Below, piece by piece: positions 11,956 through 22,486 of a DNA stretch of 64,000 nucleotides. The notes beneath the pieces are model-generated. The model did not search any database and had not been told where the DNA came from. It saw only the letters and a program-made list of their open reading frames with translations. The number at the start of each line of letters is the position of its first letter. Position 1 is the first letter of the stretch. Position numbers and translations under genes: made by a program. The DNA is from Calliopum simillimum (Eukaryota > Arthropoda > Insecta > Diptera > Lauxaniidae), in assembly GCA_951812925.1 (NCBI GenBank), contig OX638369.1:44139061-44203060 (forward strand). Reading direction: 5' to 3'.

Positions 11956-12585
11956 TGGGGTCGATCACCATGCACAACAGAAAAATATTTCCTGGTAACC
12001 GTTGAAATATGTTCCTTGCCTTATTGTTAGACTTTTCACAAAAATAGTACATAAAAGATGTTTATGTTCTGAATCAAAAGCTCTCTGTCTCAGGACATTG
12101 ATTCTAGAAATAGTGACTGATCTCAAATTTCAACGTGTCACCCGTTACTATTTTGCCAGAAAATATGTTACGTTCATGTATAGTTTCAAATATGCTGCAT
12201 TTTAAAATTCTAGCATACTTTTATGCTCATGCGAAATGTTTTGTAGGACAAATTTAACAAAGCATAGCATAGGTTCTACGTTGTTTGAAACTTCACAAAT
12301 AAGTAGCGTACTTTAAGGTACAATTTTAAACGGGAGACATGCTCGAAATTGAGAGAAGTTTAAACTTGCTATGCCAACTTCGTCTAGTTTCAGAGATGCA
12401 AGTAAAGTGTTTTTTTTTTATCGTTTCACAATCCAAAGGCCAAACTTTTTTTAAGAGAGCTTAATTAGAAACTAATTTCGTTAACAATATGTGAAGTGAA
12501 AATGTTAATTTAAGTAGGAAAGTATTTTCGTTTGAAAAAATTGTCCTTTTTAAAACGAACAGCAATCATGTCTTTGGAAACAATC

Positions 12586-13285
12586 ACCCAACAAAACAAA
12601 AACGTTTGGAAAATAACTTATTACTCGCTTATTGTAGCAAACATTTCGTTTGGAAATTAACTTCCAAAATGTCATAGTAAGCTTGTGAAAATCATTTGGA
12701 AAAGCTTATTATAAATGTTTTAAAAATATTTTTCAAATGTTTTTATACAATTTTTAAAATTTTTTTTTTTAATTTTTTTATAAACATTTTGTTAGTGTTT
12801 TATAAGTTTATTAAACAATTTAATTAAAAATAAAAAAATATGTTTACTGAGAATCTTAACAATCTTAACAACTGACCTGATGTGCCAGTTATTATTAAAA
12901 TGTTTTTTTTAGCTCGATAAGACACTGAGGGGATTCCTGAAAACGTGTAAAAGCCTCGAAAACCTCGTAAACTCGTAAATGTTGTCAAAATCAATACGAA
13001 ATTTGACATTTTTACGAGTTTACGAGGTTTTCGAGGCTTTTGCACGTTTTCAGGAATCTCCTCATTGAAAAAATAAAATAAAAAATTTTTCGAAAGTTTA
13101 GAAAACGATTGCATACTAAAACTTTTGGAAATTAACATTTTCTAATTGTTGACTTTAACCTTACAAATCGATTGTGAATATTCTAAAACAAACAACATTT
13201 TTCAAACGTTTGAAAATTGGTTCTGAATACAAAATTAACTTTTTCCAAGCGTTAAATGGAAAGGTTATAAAATTGTTTGTTGGGA
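12586..13285. mobile_element. Candidate MITE with internal palindrome
   Basis: The left end ACCCAACAAA and right end TTTGTTGGGA are inverted, and both flanks are rich in GTTTGGAAATTAAC-type motifs in mirror order. Inside is a compact palindrome: arms about 12927-12985 and 13005-13063, containing CCTCGAAAACCTCGTAAACT and its complement, with a loop of about 20 bases. The palindrome may be a separate nested insertion. No coding content. Confidence 0.55.
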
Positions 13286-14389
13286 AATAGAAATCGTATT
13301 TATGTGTGCATGTTTTTTTTTTTTTTTTGTTTTTCTCTTTTTAAAATACGAGTAATTTTTTTTTTTTTTTTTAATTCTTAACTAAAATAAAACCACTGTG
13401 CAACGGACTAAGTCGACCATAATGAAGACGATGCTAATAAATACCGTAACTTGGCTCCAATAAGAGTCAGTGAAGCCGCCGCCGCACAACACTTAGCTTT
13501 GGGTGCACAATAACAGCAATAACAACAACACCAACAACAAAAGGTTGACAAATCTTTAGGAATAACTAAAGCTAAAGAACGCGGCCTAAGTGACTATGCG
13601 CCCACAAACCACTTGGCACTTTCAAGTGGTTACACAGAACGGCTATGTTTTTAAGTGAGTGTTCAAGGGGTACATAGCAGCGATGATGATGAATGCTCTT
13701 ATTTCCCACAAAGAGAGCGGAGAACGAAATGGGTCTAAGCTTTTTTTTTTTTTCTTATATACTTTGTGGAATTTTTTTCTTTTTTTTAAGATTTCTTAAT
13801 GCCATTTATGAACCACAAGACAGCAGAAATAATTTTGTTCGCTGCTCATTGTGATATGGCGCCAGTTTTGTGACACTTTAATTGCGCCCTTATATGGCCC
13901 AAAGTTATTGATATTAAATAAACAATCAATAAGAGTCAAGTGCGATCGATGAAGAATTCATGTGTTAAATGACGTACAAATTTGTTTTAGACCAAACAAA
14001 AAACTGAGAAATAATTGAAGAAAGTGTGAGACAAAGCAACCATTTGCAACATTATGAAAGGGAATAGTGGGGCAAACTCATTTTAGCATATCAATTCAGA
14101 GCTAAATCATGGGAGGACAAAAACTTTGATTCACTAAAGAATGGCTATTTTTACACGATCGAAACAAATGGTAATTTAATTACCTTTTCAACAAATTCTA
14201 CATATGAAGAATCGGACAAGACGATATCGCGATATCGTTACAGATCAGTTAAAGTTCAGTCGCACCTTGAAAATTATTTTTTTTTCGAATACGGCAACAC
14301 TGCACAGCAAAAAATTTGAGGATAAAGTATAAACTTTGGATTAATATTCATTCCAATTTGGTTTGAATTTTACACCCAAATTAATTGCT
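13286..14389. other. Scaper intron 5, no recognised element
   Basis: Contains poly-T tracts (13312-13329, 13359-13372), a CAACA-rich patch near 13513-13540 and an 18-bp perfect palindrome ACGATATCGCGATATCGT at 14221-14238. No exon or element boundary was recognised. Confidence 0.5.
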
Positions 14390-14850
14390 GGGATCATTAT
14401 CCTGCTGAAAGACAATATTCAAAGCATTAGCCTTCAAATCTTGTAAAGTACCTAGCAAATGACTTCGTAGAATTTCTGCTGTCATTCGATTTTTGATTTT
14501 GGTAACTCTGTTAACACCTCTAGTGGTCATACATCTTCACACCATTATTGATGGTTAATGCTTCAAATATTGTCTTTCAGCTGGACGGAAATGGTCCCCG
14601 CAATACTGAAAAAATTTATGGCAGGTGAAACTGGTGCTGTTAATGAATTGTGGCCGAATTGTGGCCTAAGGTTTAAAATTCTTGGGATGCTATTGCTTCA
14701 GAAATTTGTAAAACTCTTGTAGATAGTATGTCCGGAACAATAGTTGCACGGGGAGGCTATACAAAATATTAATATTAGTTTCTAATTTTCATAATGTAAA
14801 GTCACAAAATTGATTAGATTGAGTATTTTTGATTTTGTTTTAGATTTTTT
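14390..14850. mobile_element. Tc1-like remnant, internally inverted
   Basis: Same family as the 7168-7716 copy. From about 14395 to 14550 the sequence matches that copy in the same orientation (CTGAAAGACAATATTC, then CAAATGACTTCGTAGAAT). From about 14555 to 14830 it matches in the opposite orientation, ending in AGGCTATACAAAATATTAAT and GTCACAAAATTGAT. The two segments overlap around the CAATATTGTCTTTCAGC motif, so the copy is a head-to-head chimera. It lacks complete terminal repeats and is not coding. Confidence 0.7.
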
Positions 14851-15026
14851 TTTTAAGAGTAGGGGAGATGTGTGTACCTTGGTCCGAGTGTACCTCGGTC
14901 CGAGTGTCGGTTGCCACTCAACAGTTGCACGTGTACGATAATGTTCTTGTATGGAATAGCTGCCAGAATAGCTGAGTTGGTTCGTGTTTTTTCAGAAATC
15001 AGAAATAATTTCTCTGATTTTCAATA

Positions 15027-15575
15027 TAGAGTAGAACGGGGTGATGTCGTGCAGGGGGTAATGTCGTGCACTGGCTGTTTTAGCCCAAGGACTTGCATGA
15101 TTTACCAACTGTTCGTAAGCTATGGACCTGCTGACCTACTGAGCTTATGCATATAATACTAGCAATTTTCACCAGTTCATCTCTACAGAGTAACCTTTTT
15201 TTCAAAAAGTACGCTTTCGGGACGATAAAAGTGTTTTTTCATCGGATCAGAAAAATAATTTTCCTTGCGGGAAAATATAACAGGTAAGTGTTTTCTGAAA
15301 CGAAATATACTGCCAAAGAAAAGAAGTATTTGATTTCCAAAAAAATTTTGGGCTTCACCGAGTTATCGAAGTTGACCTTTAAAACGACCATTGGGGTAAT
15401 GTCGTGCACATTCACTTACACAAACACAATTTTTCGCTACACAAATGTTGTTACACATGAATGTAACCAATGAAATTATCTTTCGATCGGATGCTTACTC
15501 GTTGCATTCGCTTGAGATGTACGGCTTTACGAGCATGTCAAAGTTGAGTGCACGACATTGCCCCGTTCTACTCTA
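15027..15575. mobile_element. MITE with TAGAGTAGAACGGGG ends
   Basis: The left end TAGAGTAGAACGGGG and right end CCCCGTTCTACTCTA are exact inverted repeats, followed inward by ATGTCGTGCA in mirror position. GGGGTAATGTCGTGCA is repeated inside (about 15055 and 15395). The 549-bp size and lack of coding content fit a non-autonomous DNA element. No target duplication was identified. Confidence 0.75.
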
Positions 15576-15794
15576 CATCAGAAAAAAATAATGGCATTTA
15601 TTGTACATTTTGGCTTTAAACTAGTGTAATCAAAAAAATTAAAAGGTAAAATTTGATGAGGAAGATTATGGCTATTTGAAGCCATTTAGTAAAATACACT
15701 GTTCCTTGAACTTTATCTCGAAATCCTACAGGTGTTCATACAATTCTGACCGTGGATTCAGCGTCGAAAAATACGTTAAAGTACATACTACTAA

Positions 15795-16120
15795 GTTCGA
15801 AGGCTGTTTGATAAATTGGAGACTTTTTGAATAAGCTACAATGTTTTTTTTTTTTTCTCAACATAATCCTCTTTTAGTTCATTAAATTTAGTCTAGCGTT
15901 TTTTCAATTTGTTTATTCCTTCCAAATGACAGGTTTCTAAATGCTCTCAAAATAGACTTTTGTTTTAATAATGAACTCCTAATTCGACCCAAATCTCTTA
16001 TCACCCAGCCATTTCTTCAGGTCTGGAAACAAGAAATAGTCGCAGGCGGCTAAAGCTGAAAATATGCTGGATGAAGTAGTAGTTCGCAACCCAATTTATG
16101 GATTTTTTGCCAAGGTGAAC
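15795..16120 (-). pseudogene. Mariner transposase, C-terminal piece
   Basis: The minus strand carries the C-terminal part of a mariner (DD34D-type) transposase, including KIHKLGCELLLHPAYF, which corresponds to the mariner block leading to the third catalytic residue. The frame decays toward 15795, near the expected element end. The N-terminal part lies at 19689-20140 on the same strand; the two halves are separated by the foldback element at 16121-19688. Confidence 0.8.
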
Positions 16121-19100
16121 CACTCATGTGAAGTTGGCTCCGTGATTTTCGAAAACCGAAAATTTTTTTAAAATTCTGGGTCCGTTTGGAATAGTTCTGG
16201 AGTTCTTTCACAAAATTCGAAATAGTTCTGCGAAATTGGACCAAAAATCAGAGGTCGACCGTTTTTGCTCAGCGCCATGTTTTTCACGTAGAGGAGTTCT
16301 GATAACATTTTTAAGCTCACAGGAAATAATTTTGGAGTTCCCTATACTTTTTTTTTTTTTTTGATTTTTTTTTTTTTTTTTTTCTGTGAAAAAATTTTTC
16401 CAAAAAAAATTTTTTTCAAATAAGTTTTTAACAAAAAAAAAGTTTTGATTGCAGGTCTGGATAACGCTCGAAGAGTTGTAAAGAAATTCCTAGTAACATT
16501 TTTCCGAAATATTTGTACTTTTCATTTTAATCGAAAAATCAAAAAAAATTTCGATTTTTTTCTAAGTATCCGAAAATAAAAATTTTGTTGTAGAGTTGTT
16601 CTGATTGGATTTCTAGGTTGCGCTCGAAGAGTTCTAAAGAAAATATTAAGTAAAATTTTTGCAAAAAATTTGTACTTTTCATTTTAATCGAAAAATTAGA
16701 AAAAAATTTCGGTTTTTAACTAAGTATCCGAAGAAGACTATTCGTAGAGGAGATCTGATTGCAGCTCTCGATAGTGCTCGAAGAGTTGTAAAGAAATTCC
16801 TAGTAACGTTTTTCCGAAATATTTGTACTTTTCATTTTAATCGAAAAATCAAAAAAAAATTTCGATTTTTTTCTAAGTATCCGAAAATAAAAATTTTGTT
16901 GTAGAGCAGTTCTGATTGGATTTCTAGGTTGCGCTCGAAGAGTTCTAAAGAAAATATTAAGTAAAATTTTTGCAAAATATTTGTACTTTTCATTTTAATC
17001 GAAAAATTAGAAAAAAATTTCGGTTTTTAACTAAGTATCCGAAGAAGACTATTCGTAGAGGAGATCTGATTGCAGCTCTCGATAGTGCTCGAAGAGTTGT
17101 AAAGAAATTCCTAGTAACGTTTTTCCGAAATATTTGTACTTTTCATTTTAATCGAAAAATCAAAAAAAAATTTCGATTTTTTTCTAAGTATCCGAAAATA
17201 AAAATTTTGTTGTAGAGCAGTTCTGATTGGATTTCTAGGTTGCGCTCGAAGAGTTCTAAAGAAAATATTAAGTAAAATTTTTGCAAAATATTTGTGCTTT
17301 TCATTTAAATCGAAAAACTAGAAAAAAACTTCGGTTTTTAACTAAGTATCCAAAGAAGACCATTCGTAGAGGAGACCTGATTGCAGGTCTGGATAGTGCT
17401 CGAAGAGTTGTAAAGAAATTGTTAGTAACATTTTTCCGAATTATTTGTACTTTTCATTTTAATCGAAAAATCAAAAAAAATTTCAGTTTTTTTCTAAGTA
17501 TCCGAAAGTAAAAATTTTGTTGTAGAGGAGTTCTAATCGGATTTCTAGGTTGCGCTCGAAGAGTTCTAAAGAAAATATTAAGTAAAATTTTTGCAAAATA
17601 TTTGTACTTTTCATTTTAATCGAAAAATTAGAAAAAAATTTCGGTTTTTAACTAAGTATCCGAAGAAGACTATTCGTAGAGGAGATCTGATTGCAGCTCT
17701 CGATAGTGCTCGAAGAGTTGTAAAGAAATTCCTAGTAACGTTTTTCCGAAATATTTGTACTTTTCATTTTAATCGAAAAATCAAAAAAAAATTTCGATTT
17801 TTTTCTAAGTATCCGAAAATAAAAATTTTGTTGTAGAGCAGTTCTGATTGGATTTCTAGGTTGCGCTCGAAGAGTTCTAAAGAAAATATTAAGTAAAATT
17901 TTTGCAAAATATTTGTACTTTTCATTTTAATCGAAAAATTAGAAAAAAATTTCGGTTTTTAACTAAGTATCCGAAGAAGACTATTCGTAGAGGAGATCTG
18001 ATTGCAGCTCTCGATAGTGCTCGAAGAGTTGTAAAGAAATTCCTAGTAACGTTTTTCCGAAATATTTGTACTTTTCATTTTAATCGAAAAATCAAAAAAA
18101 AATTTCGATTTTTTTCTAAGTATCCGAAAATAAAAATTTTGTTGTAGAGCAGTTCTGATTGGATTTCTAGGTTGCGCTCGAAGAGTTCTAAAGAAAATAT
18201 TAAGTAAAATTTTTGCAAAATATTTGTACTTTTCATTTTAATCGAAAAATTAGAAAAAAATTTCGGTTTTTTTCTAAGTATCCTCTACAACAAAATTTTT
18301 ACTTTCGGATACTTAGAAAAAAACCGAAATTTTTTTTGATTTTTCGATTAAAATGAAAAGTACAAATAATTCGGAAAAATGTTACTAAGAATTTCTTTAC
18401 AACTCTTCGAGCACTATCGAGAGCTGCAATCAGATCTCCTCTACGAATGGTCTTCTTCGGATACTTAGTTCAAAACCGAAATTTTTTTCTAATTTTTCGA
18501 TTAAAATGAAAAGTACAAATATTTTGCAAAAATTTTACTTAATATTTTCTTTAGAACTCTTCGAGCGCAACCTAGAAATCCTATCAGAACTGCTCTACAA
18601 CAAAATTTTTACTTTCGGATACTTTGAAAAAAACCGAAATTTTTTTTTGATTTTTCGATTAAAATGAAAAGTACAAATAATTCGGAAAAATGTTACTAGG
18701 AATTTCTTAACAACTCTTTGAGCACTACCCAGACCTGCAATCAGATCTCCTCTACGAATAGTCTTCTTCGGATACTTAGTTAAAAACCGAAATTTTTTTC
18801 TAATTTTTCGATTAAAATGAAAAGTACAAATATTTTGCAAAAATTTTACTTAATATTTTCTTTAGAACTCTTCGAGCGCAACCTAGAAATCCTATCAGAA
18901 CTGCTCTACAACAAAATTTTTACTTTCGGATACTTAGAAAAAAACCGAAATTTTTTTTTGATTTTTCGATTAAAATGAAAAGTACAAATAATTCGGAAAA
19001 ATGTTACTAGGAATTTCGTAACAACTCTTTGAGCACTACCCAGACCTGCAATCAGATCTCCTCTACGAATAGTCTTCTTCGGATACTTAGTTAAAAACCG

Positions 19101-19688
19101 AAATTTTTTTCTAATTTTTCGATTAAAATGAAAAGTACAAATATTTTGCAAAAATTTTACTTAATATTTTCTTTAGAACTCTTCGAGCGCAACCTAGAAA
19201 TCCAATCAGAACTGCTCTACAACAAAATTTTTATTTTCGGATACTTAGAAGAAAATCGAAATTTTTTTTGATTTTTCGATTAAAATGAAAAGTACAAATA
19301 TTTCGGAAAAATGTTACTAGGAATTTCTTTACAACTCTTCGAGCGTTATCCAGACCTGCAATCAAAACTTTTTTTTTGTTAAAAACTTATTTGAAAAAAA
19401 TTTTTTTTGGAAAAATTTTTTCACCGAAAAAAAAAAAAAAAAAAATCAAAAAAAAAAAAAAGTATAGGGAACTCCAAAATTATTTCCTGTGAGCTCAAAA
19501 ATGTTATCAGAACTCCTCTACGTGAAAAACATGGCGCTGAGCAAAAACGGTCGACCTCTGATTTTTGGTCCAATTTCGCAGAACTATTTCGAATTTTGTG
19601 AAAGAACTCCAGAACTATTCCCAACGGACCCAGAATTTTAAAAAAATTTTCGGTTTTCGAAAATCACGGAGCCAACTTCACATGAGTG
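16121..19688. mobile_element. 3.57 kb foldback element with tandem-repeat arms
   Basis: The ends are exact inverted repeats beginning CACTCATGTGAAGTTGGCTC and extend about 300 bp inward with few differences (16121-16380 against 19440-19688). The arms then become tandem arrays of a 311-bp unit: left-arm units start near 16659, 16970, 17281, 17591 and 17902; right-arm inverted units lie near 18595-18840 and 18906-19151. The arms meet near 18284-18308. Each 311-bp unit consists of two diverged ~155-bp monomers, both containing TTTGTACTTTTCATTTTAAT. The structure resembles Drosophila foldback (FB/Galileo-type) elements, but I cannot assign it to a family. Non-coding. It interrupts a mariner transposase. 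Confidence 0.88.
16440..18290. repeat. Left-arm 311-bp tandem array
   Basis: About six units of a 311-bp dimer (spacings 311, 311, 310, 311). Four are nearly identical; the unit at 17281 is more diverged and shares differences with the right arm (GATTGCAGGTCTGGATAG against GATTGCAGCTCTCGATAG elsewhere). This suggests local homogenisation with at least one older unit retained. The repeated 81-residue frame in each unit is a by-product of the repeat, not a gene. Confidence 0.9.
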
Positions 19689-20140
19689 ATTACAAACGTG
19701 TTCACCCCTTCATTGTCTTGATGAAACAGAAGTTTTTAGTTCGCCAAATGCAGTCGTTTCTCCTTCAAATCAATAGCGAATATGTCCAAAAGCTCGGAAT
19801 AATATTCGGCAGTGATCGCGAGGTAATCAAGGTGAATAACACCGCATGCATCCCAAAAAACTGTGGCCATGATCTAATTGGCCGACAGACCCACCTTGGT
19901 TTTTTCGGTGCACGTTTTCTTGAAGAAAACCACTATATTTATTGTTTCTTGGCTTCAGGTGTCTTGTGATGGATCAATGTTTCGCTCAAGGTAACGAAAC
20001 GGCGCAAAAACTCGATTGAATTGCGCCAATCTCTCCCTTGAATTAGTCACACGGTTGCATTCGCGTTCGCGGGATTTTTAATCTTGTCATCTCCTTTCAC
20101 AAGACATCCCCCTGTGTTTAATACAAAATAAAGTTCTTTT
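19689..20140 (-). pseudogene. Mariner transposase, N-terminal/central piece
   Basis: Minus-strand match to the central part of a mariner transposase. Read on the plus strand it is the familiar antisense pattern: CATTGTCTTGATGAAAC (the HQDN catalytic motif reversed), GCATCCCAAAAAACTGTGGC (ATVFWDA region) and GGATCAATGTTTCGC. Several stops and indels are present. Together with 15795-16120 it makes one mariner copy of about 0.8 kb, now split by the foldback. Confidence 0.8.
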
Positions 20141-20345
20141 TTTCTTTTGTCTGTTTGAATTGTACCCAACTAAATTACACTTTTATGTTAGTAATAGTAC
20201 AGCCAACAAAAAGTAAAAAATTGACGACATTAGTGCAAAATTTCAACAAAAATTTTCTCTAAAATATATGTGCCTATTTGTAATTAAATTATAAATTCTA
20301 AATACTCCAAAAAGTCTTAGTGAAGCATAAATGGTGTTTACTCAC

Positions 20346-20469
20346 TTGTAAACTTTGGAAGAGAGCATCAAAAAGTGATACAATTGAATTTCCAAGTATG
20401 GCATGGCGGGCAATTTGTGGACACAAAGTACAAGAATTTCGATATAATTGCACAGCAAGGACAACAGCT
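20346..20469 (-). CDS. Scaper: Scaper coding exon 5
   Basis: A 124-nt exon between a TTTCAAG acceptor and a CAA/GTGAGT donor. The one-base carry-over from exon 20536-20793 gives K, then an uninterrupted reading with RNSCTLCPQIARHAILGNSI and VSLFDALFQSLQ. This resembles the SCAPER segment with conserved C..C and LGNSIV-like residues after the coiled-coil domain. It ends in phase 0, matching the exon at 1878-2017. The donor opens the 18.3 kb transposon-filled intron. Confidence 0.88.
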
Positions 20470-20535
20470 CTTGAAATATAAAAAAAGGCATATTTACATA
20501 TAATTCAAATATCATTTCATGAAGGATATGCTTAC

Positions 20536-20793
20536 TTCTTAGAAACATCGGAATTTTCCTCCATACCAGCTGTTATAACATTTGAGGCTACGACACCTAG
20601 GCCATCCATTAGCAGAAAACATTGAAAATCACAAACTTGTGCTTTTGCCATCAAACGTACCAGTTGACCAAGTGGACGTTCCAGTCCCTGAGCACCACCT
20701 CCTTTATTAACAAGATTTAAATATTTAGGAACTTGACTTTCACGTTTCATATGCAATGGCAGTGGTTGTAGTTCTTTCATATATTCCTCGGCA
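20536..20793 (-). CDS. Scaper: Scaper coding exon 4
   Basis: A 258-nt exon with a TTTACAG acceptor and a GTAAGC donor. It reads AEEYMKELQPLP at the start, matching the SCAPER sequence that follows the LKQRM basic segment (vertebrate KKIKARMNFRAKEYESLM). The middle (ERPLGQLVRLMAKAQVCDFQ) fits the start of the helical C-terminal region. Frame and phase join both neighbouring exons exactly. Confidence 0.92.
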
Positions 20794-20954
20794 CTGTAAA
20801 GGAAATTTTGAAAAGTTAGTTAAGACTTGGTTATGTGAAGATTATAAAGGCTTAGACTTTTTTCTATTCTATGATATTCCATCGAATGATGAATATCCGA
20901 TCGAAATTGAATGATTTAATTATATCAAAATGTGATGTCTTTATTTGTACTCAC

Positions 20955-22428
20955 CCCTGTGACATACGTTGTTTTAATTTCTTCATTTTCTTTTTATAAC
21001 TACGTGTATGCTCACGACTGCCAACATCAGAAACTGTAGAAGACAAATCGCCATCTTCACCAATTTCTATGCCATTCTCAAGACGTTGGCCATTTTCATC
21101 CACATTACGTGTGGGTATAGCCAATTCAAGCGCACGCTGTCTTATATGTTCAATATTTTCTTCATGACGACGTGCCGATTCCATTTGTTTTTGGAAAATT
21201 TTACGCTGCAATTCCTCCGTTGTCTGTTGTTGTTGCACCTGCAACGCCAGCAAACGCTCTTCTCGATCACGTGCTTTTTCCCGAGCCAACGCCTGTCTTT
21301 GGCGTTCTTTTTGTTCTTGCATTTTCCCAATACGTTGCTCTTTCTCTAAGCGCGTCTCATTCATTTTCTCCAGCTTACGTTGCCGCTCCTTTTCAAGCTC
21401 TTGCCGCCTACGTTCTACTGCTGCTTCTTTAGCTGCCTTCTCTTCGAGACGTTTTTGCCTTTCCTGCTCTAAATCTTGCAAACGTCCTTCAGTCTCCTTA
21501 GAGGATTCTATTAAATCCAAACGTTTATTCTGTGCCTCAATATTTTTAATAAAATTTATTTCTTTAAGCTTTTTCTCCTCATCATGTGCTTTTTCAATTA
21601 TTTGCTTTAAATATTGTGAACGATTTTCAGCTGCGCGCTGTAATCGTCCTTCCATTTTAAGGCGCTTATCTTCAATCAATTGTTGCTTTGCGGATTTTAC
21701 ATCTTCAACTCGTGCCAGCAGCTGTTGAATTTTAACTGCCTTCTCCTTTTGTAACAATTCACGCTTTTGCTGTGCACGTGCTTGTTTGGCTTGATATTTT
21801 TTTAATGTCTCCTGCAACGAACGGCGTCTTGACGGTGATGATAATTTTTGATGCAATTCTAGAGCACGTCCGGGATGTCGCGAAACATATGCCTGTAGTG
21901 TTGCCAATGCTTCTTCACGTTCGCCCCATGACATATCGGAGAGTAGCGCCTGATAGCGTAACTCTAAACTTAAGTTTGTGTTATCATCTTCATTGCCAGT
22001 AACAAAAACAACCGAAGAAGTTTCATCAAATTCATCTTCATCGATCAATCTATTGCCAATGGCATTTGCCTCAACATCAGTTTCATCTGTCTCGGTGTCA
22101 ACATCGATTTCTGTACTTTCTAGTTCGCGAATTTGTCGCTCTAATGATTCTTGTTCCTCAACTAGCATGCGTTGATGATCATCACATGCCTCGATTTCAT
22201 TGGCTAACGTTTCTTCATTTTCATCACAGCTGGACAGTGCACCACCAGCGCTATCTCCTCTGGCAGAGCCATTATGATGTGCGTGGCTTTTAGCTGTAAG
22301 CGAAATACTGTCGTAGAGATCGCCAATTGTTTTTGAAAATTCGCGATTAGTTTGAATTTTAATATCGATTTTATTTTGCTCCACAGACTCAGAGTCGGGT
22401 GAATTTGTGGCTTGTGAATTGGGTTCAG
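20955..22428 (-). CDS. Scaper: Scaper coding exon 3 (coiled coil)
   Basis: A 1474-nt exon, acceptor CTTTCAG and donor GTGAGT, encoding roughly residues 850-1340. After an acidic stretch (DVDTETDETDVEA) comes the SCAPER signature PGRALELHQKLSSPSRRR, then a long, highly charged coiled coil (roughly residues 1060-1290) with repeated E/K/R/Q heptads such as KEQRIGKMQEQKERQRQAL. It ends in KKKMKKLKQRMSQG. Vertebrate SCAPER has a C2H2-type zinc finger between the coiled coil and this basic segment; no Cys/His finger is visible here. SCAPER is reported to bind cyclin A and associate with the ER, with roles also proposed in translation and cilia. Confidence 0.95.
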
Positions 22429-22486
22429 CTGAAAGGAAAAAATCATTATAAATCAAATATAAAATACGAAATACTCATCTAAATAC

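Noticed and set aside
16659..19151. Repeated 81-residue open frames (MQNICTFHFNRK type), five on plus and two on minus, as a tandem gene family
   Set aside because: They track the 311-bp repeat unit exactly, occur on both strands by the inversion, and are Lys/Phe-rich low-complexity translations of A/T-rich repeat; no domain or start context.
16440..19340. CRISPR-like array
   Set aside because: Units are 311-bp head-to-tail transposon repeats with no spacers, in an insect intron.
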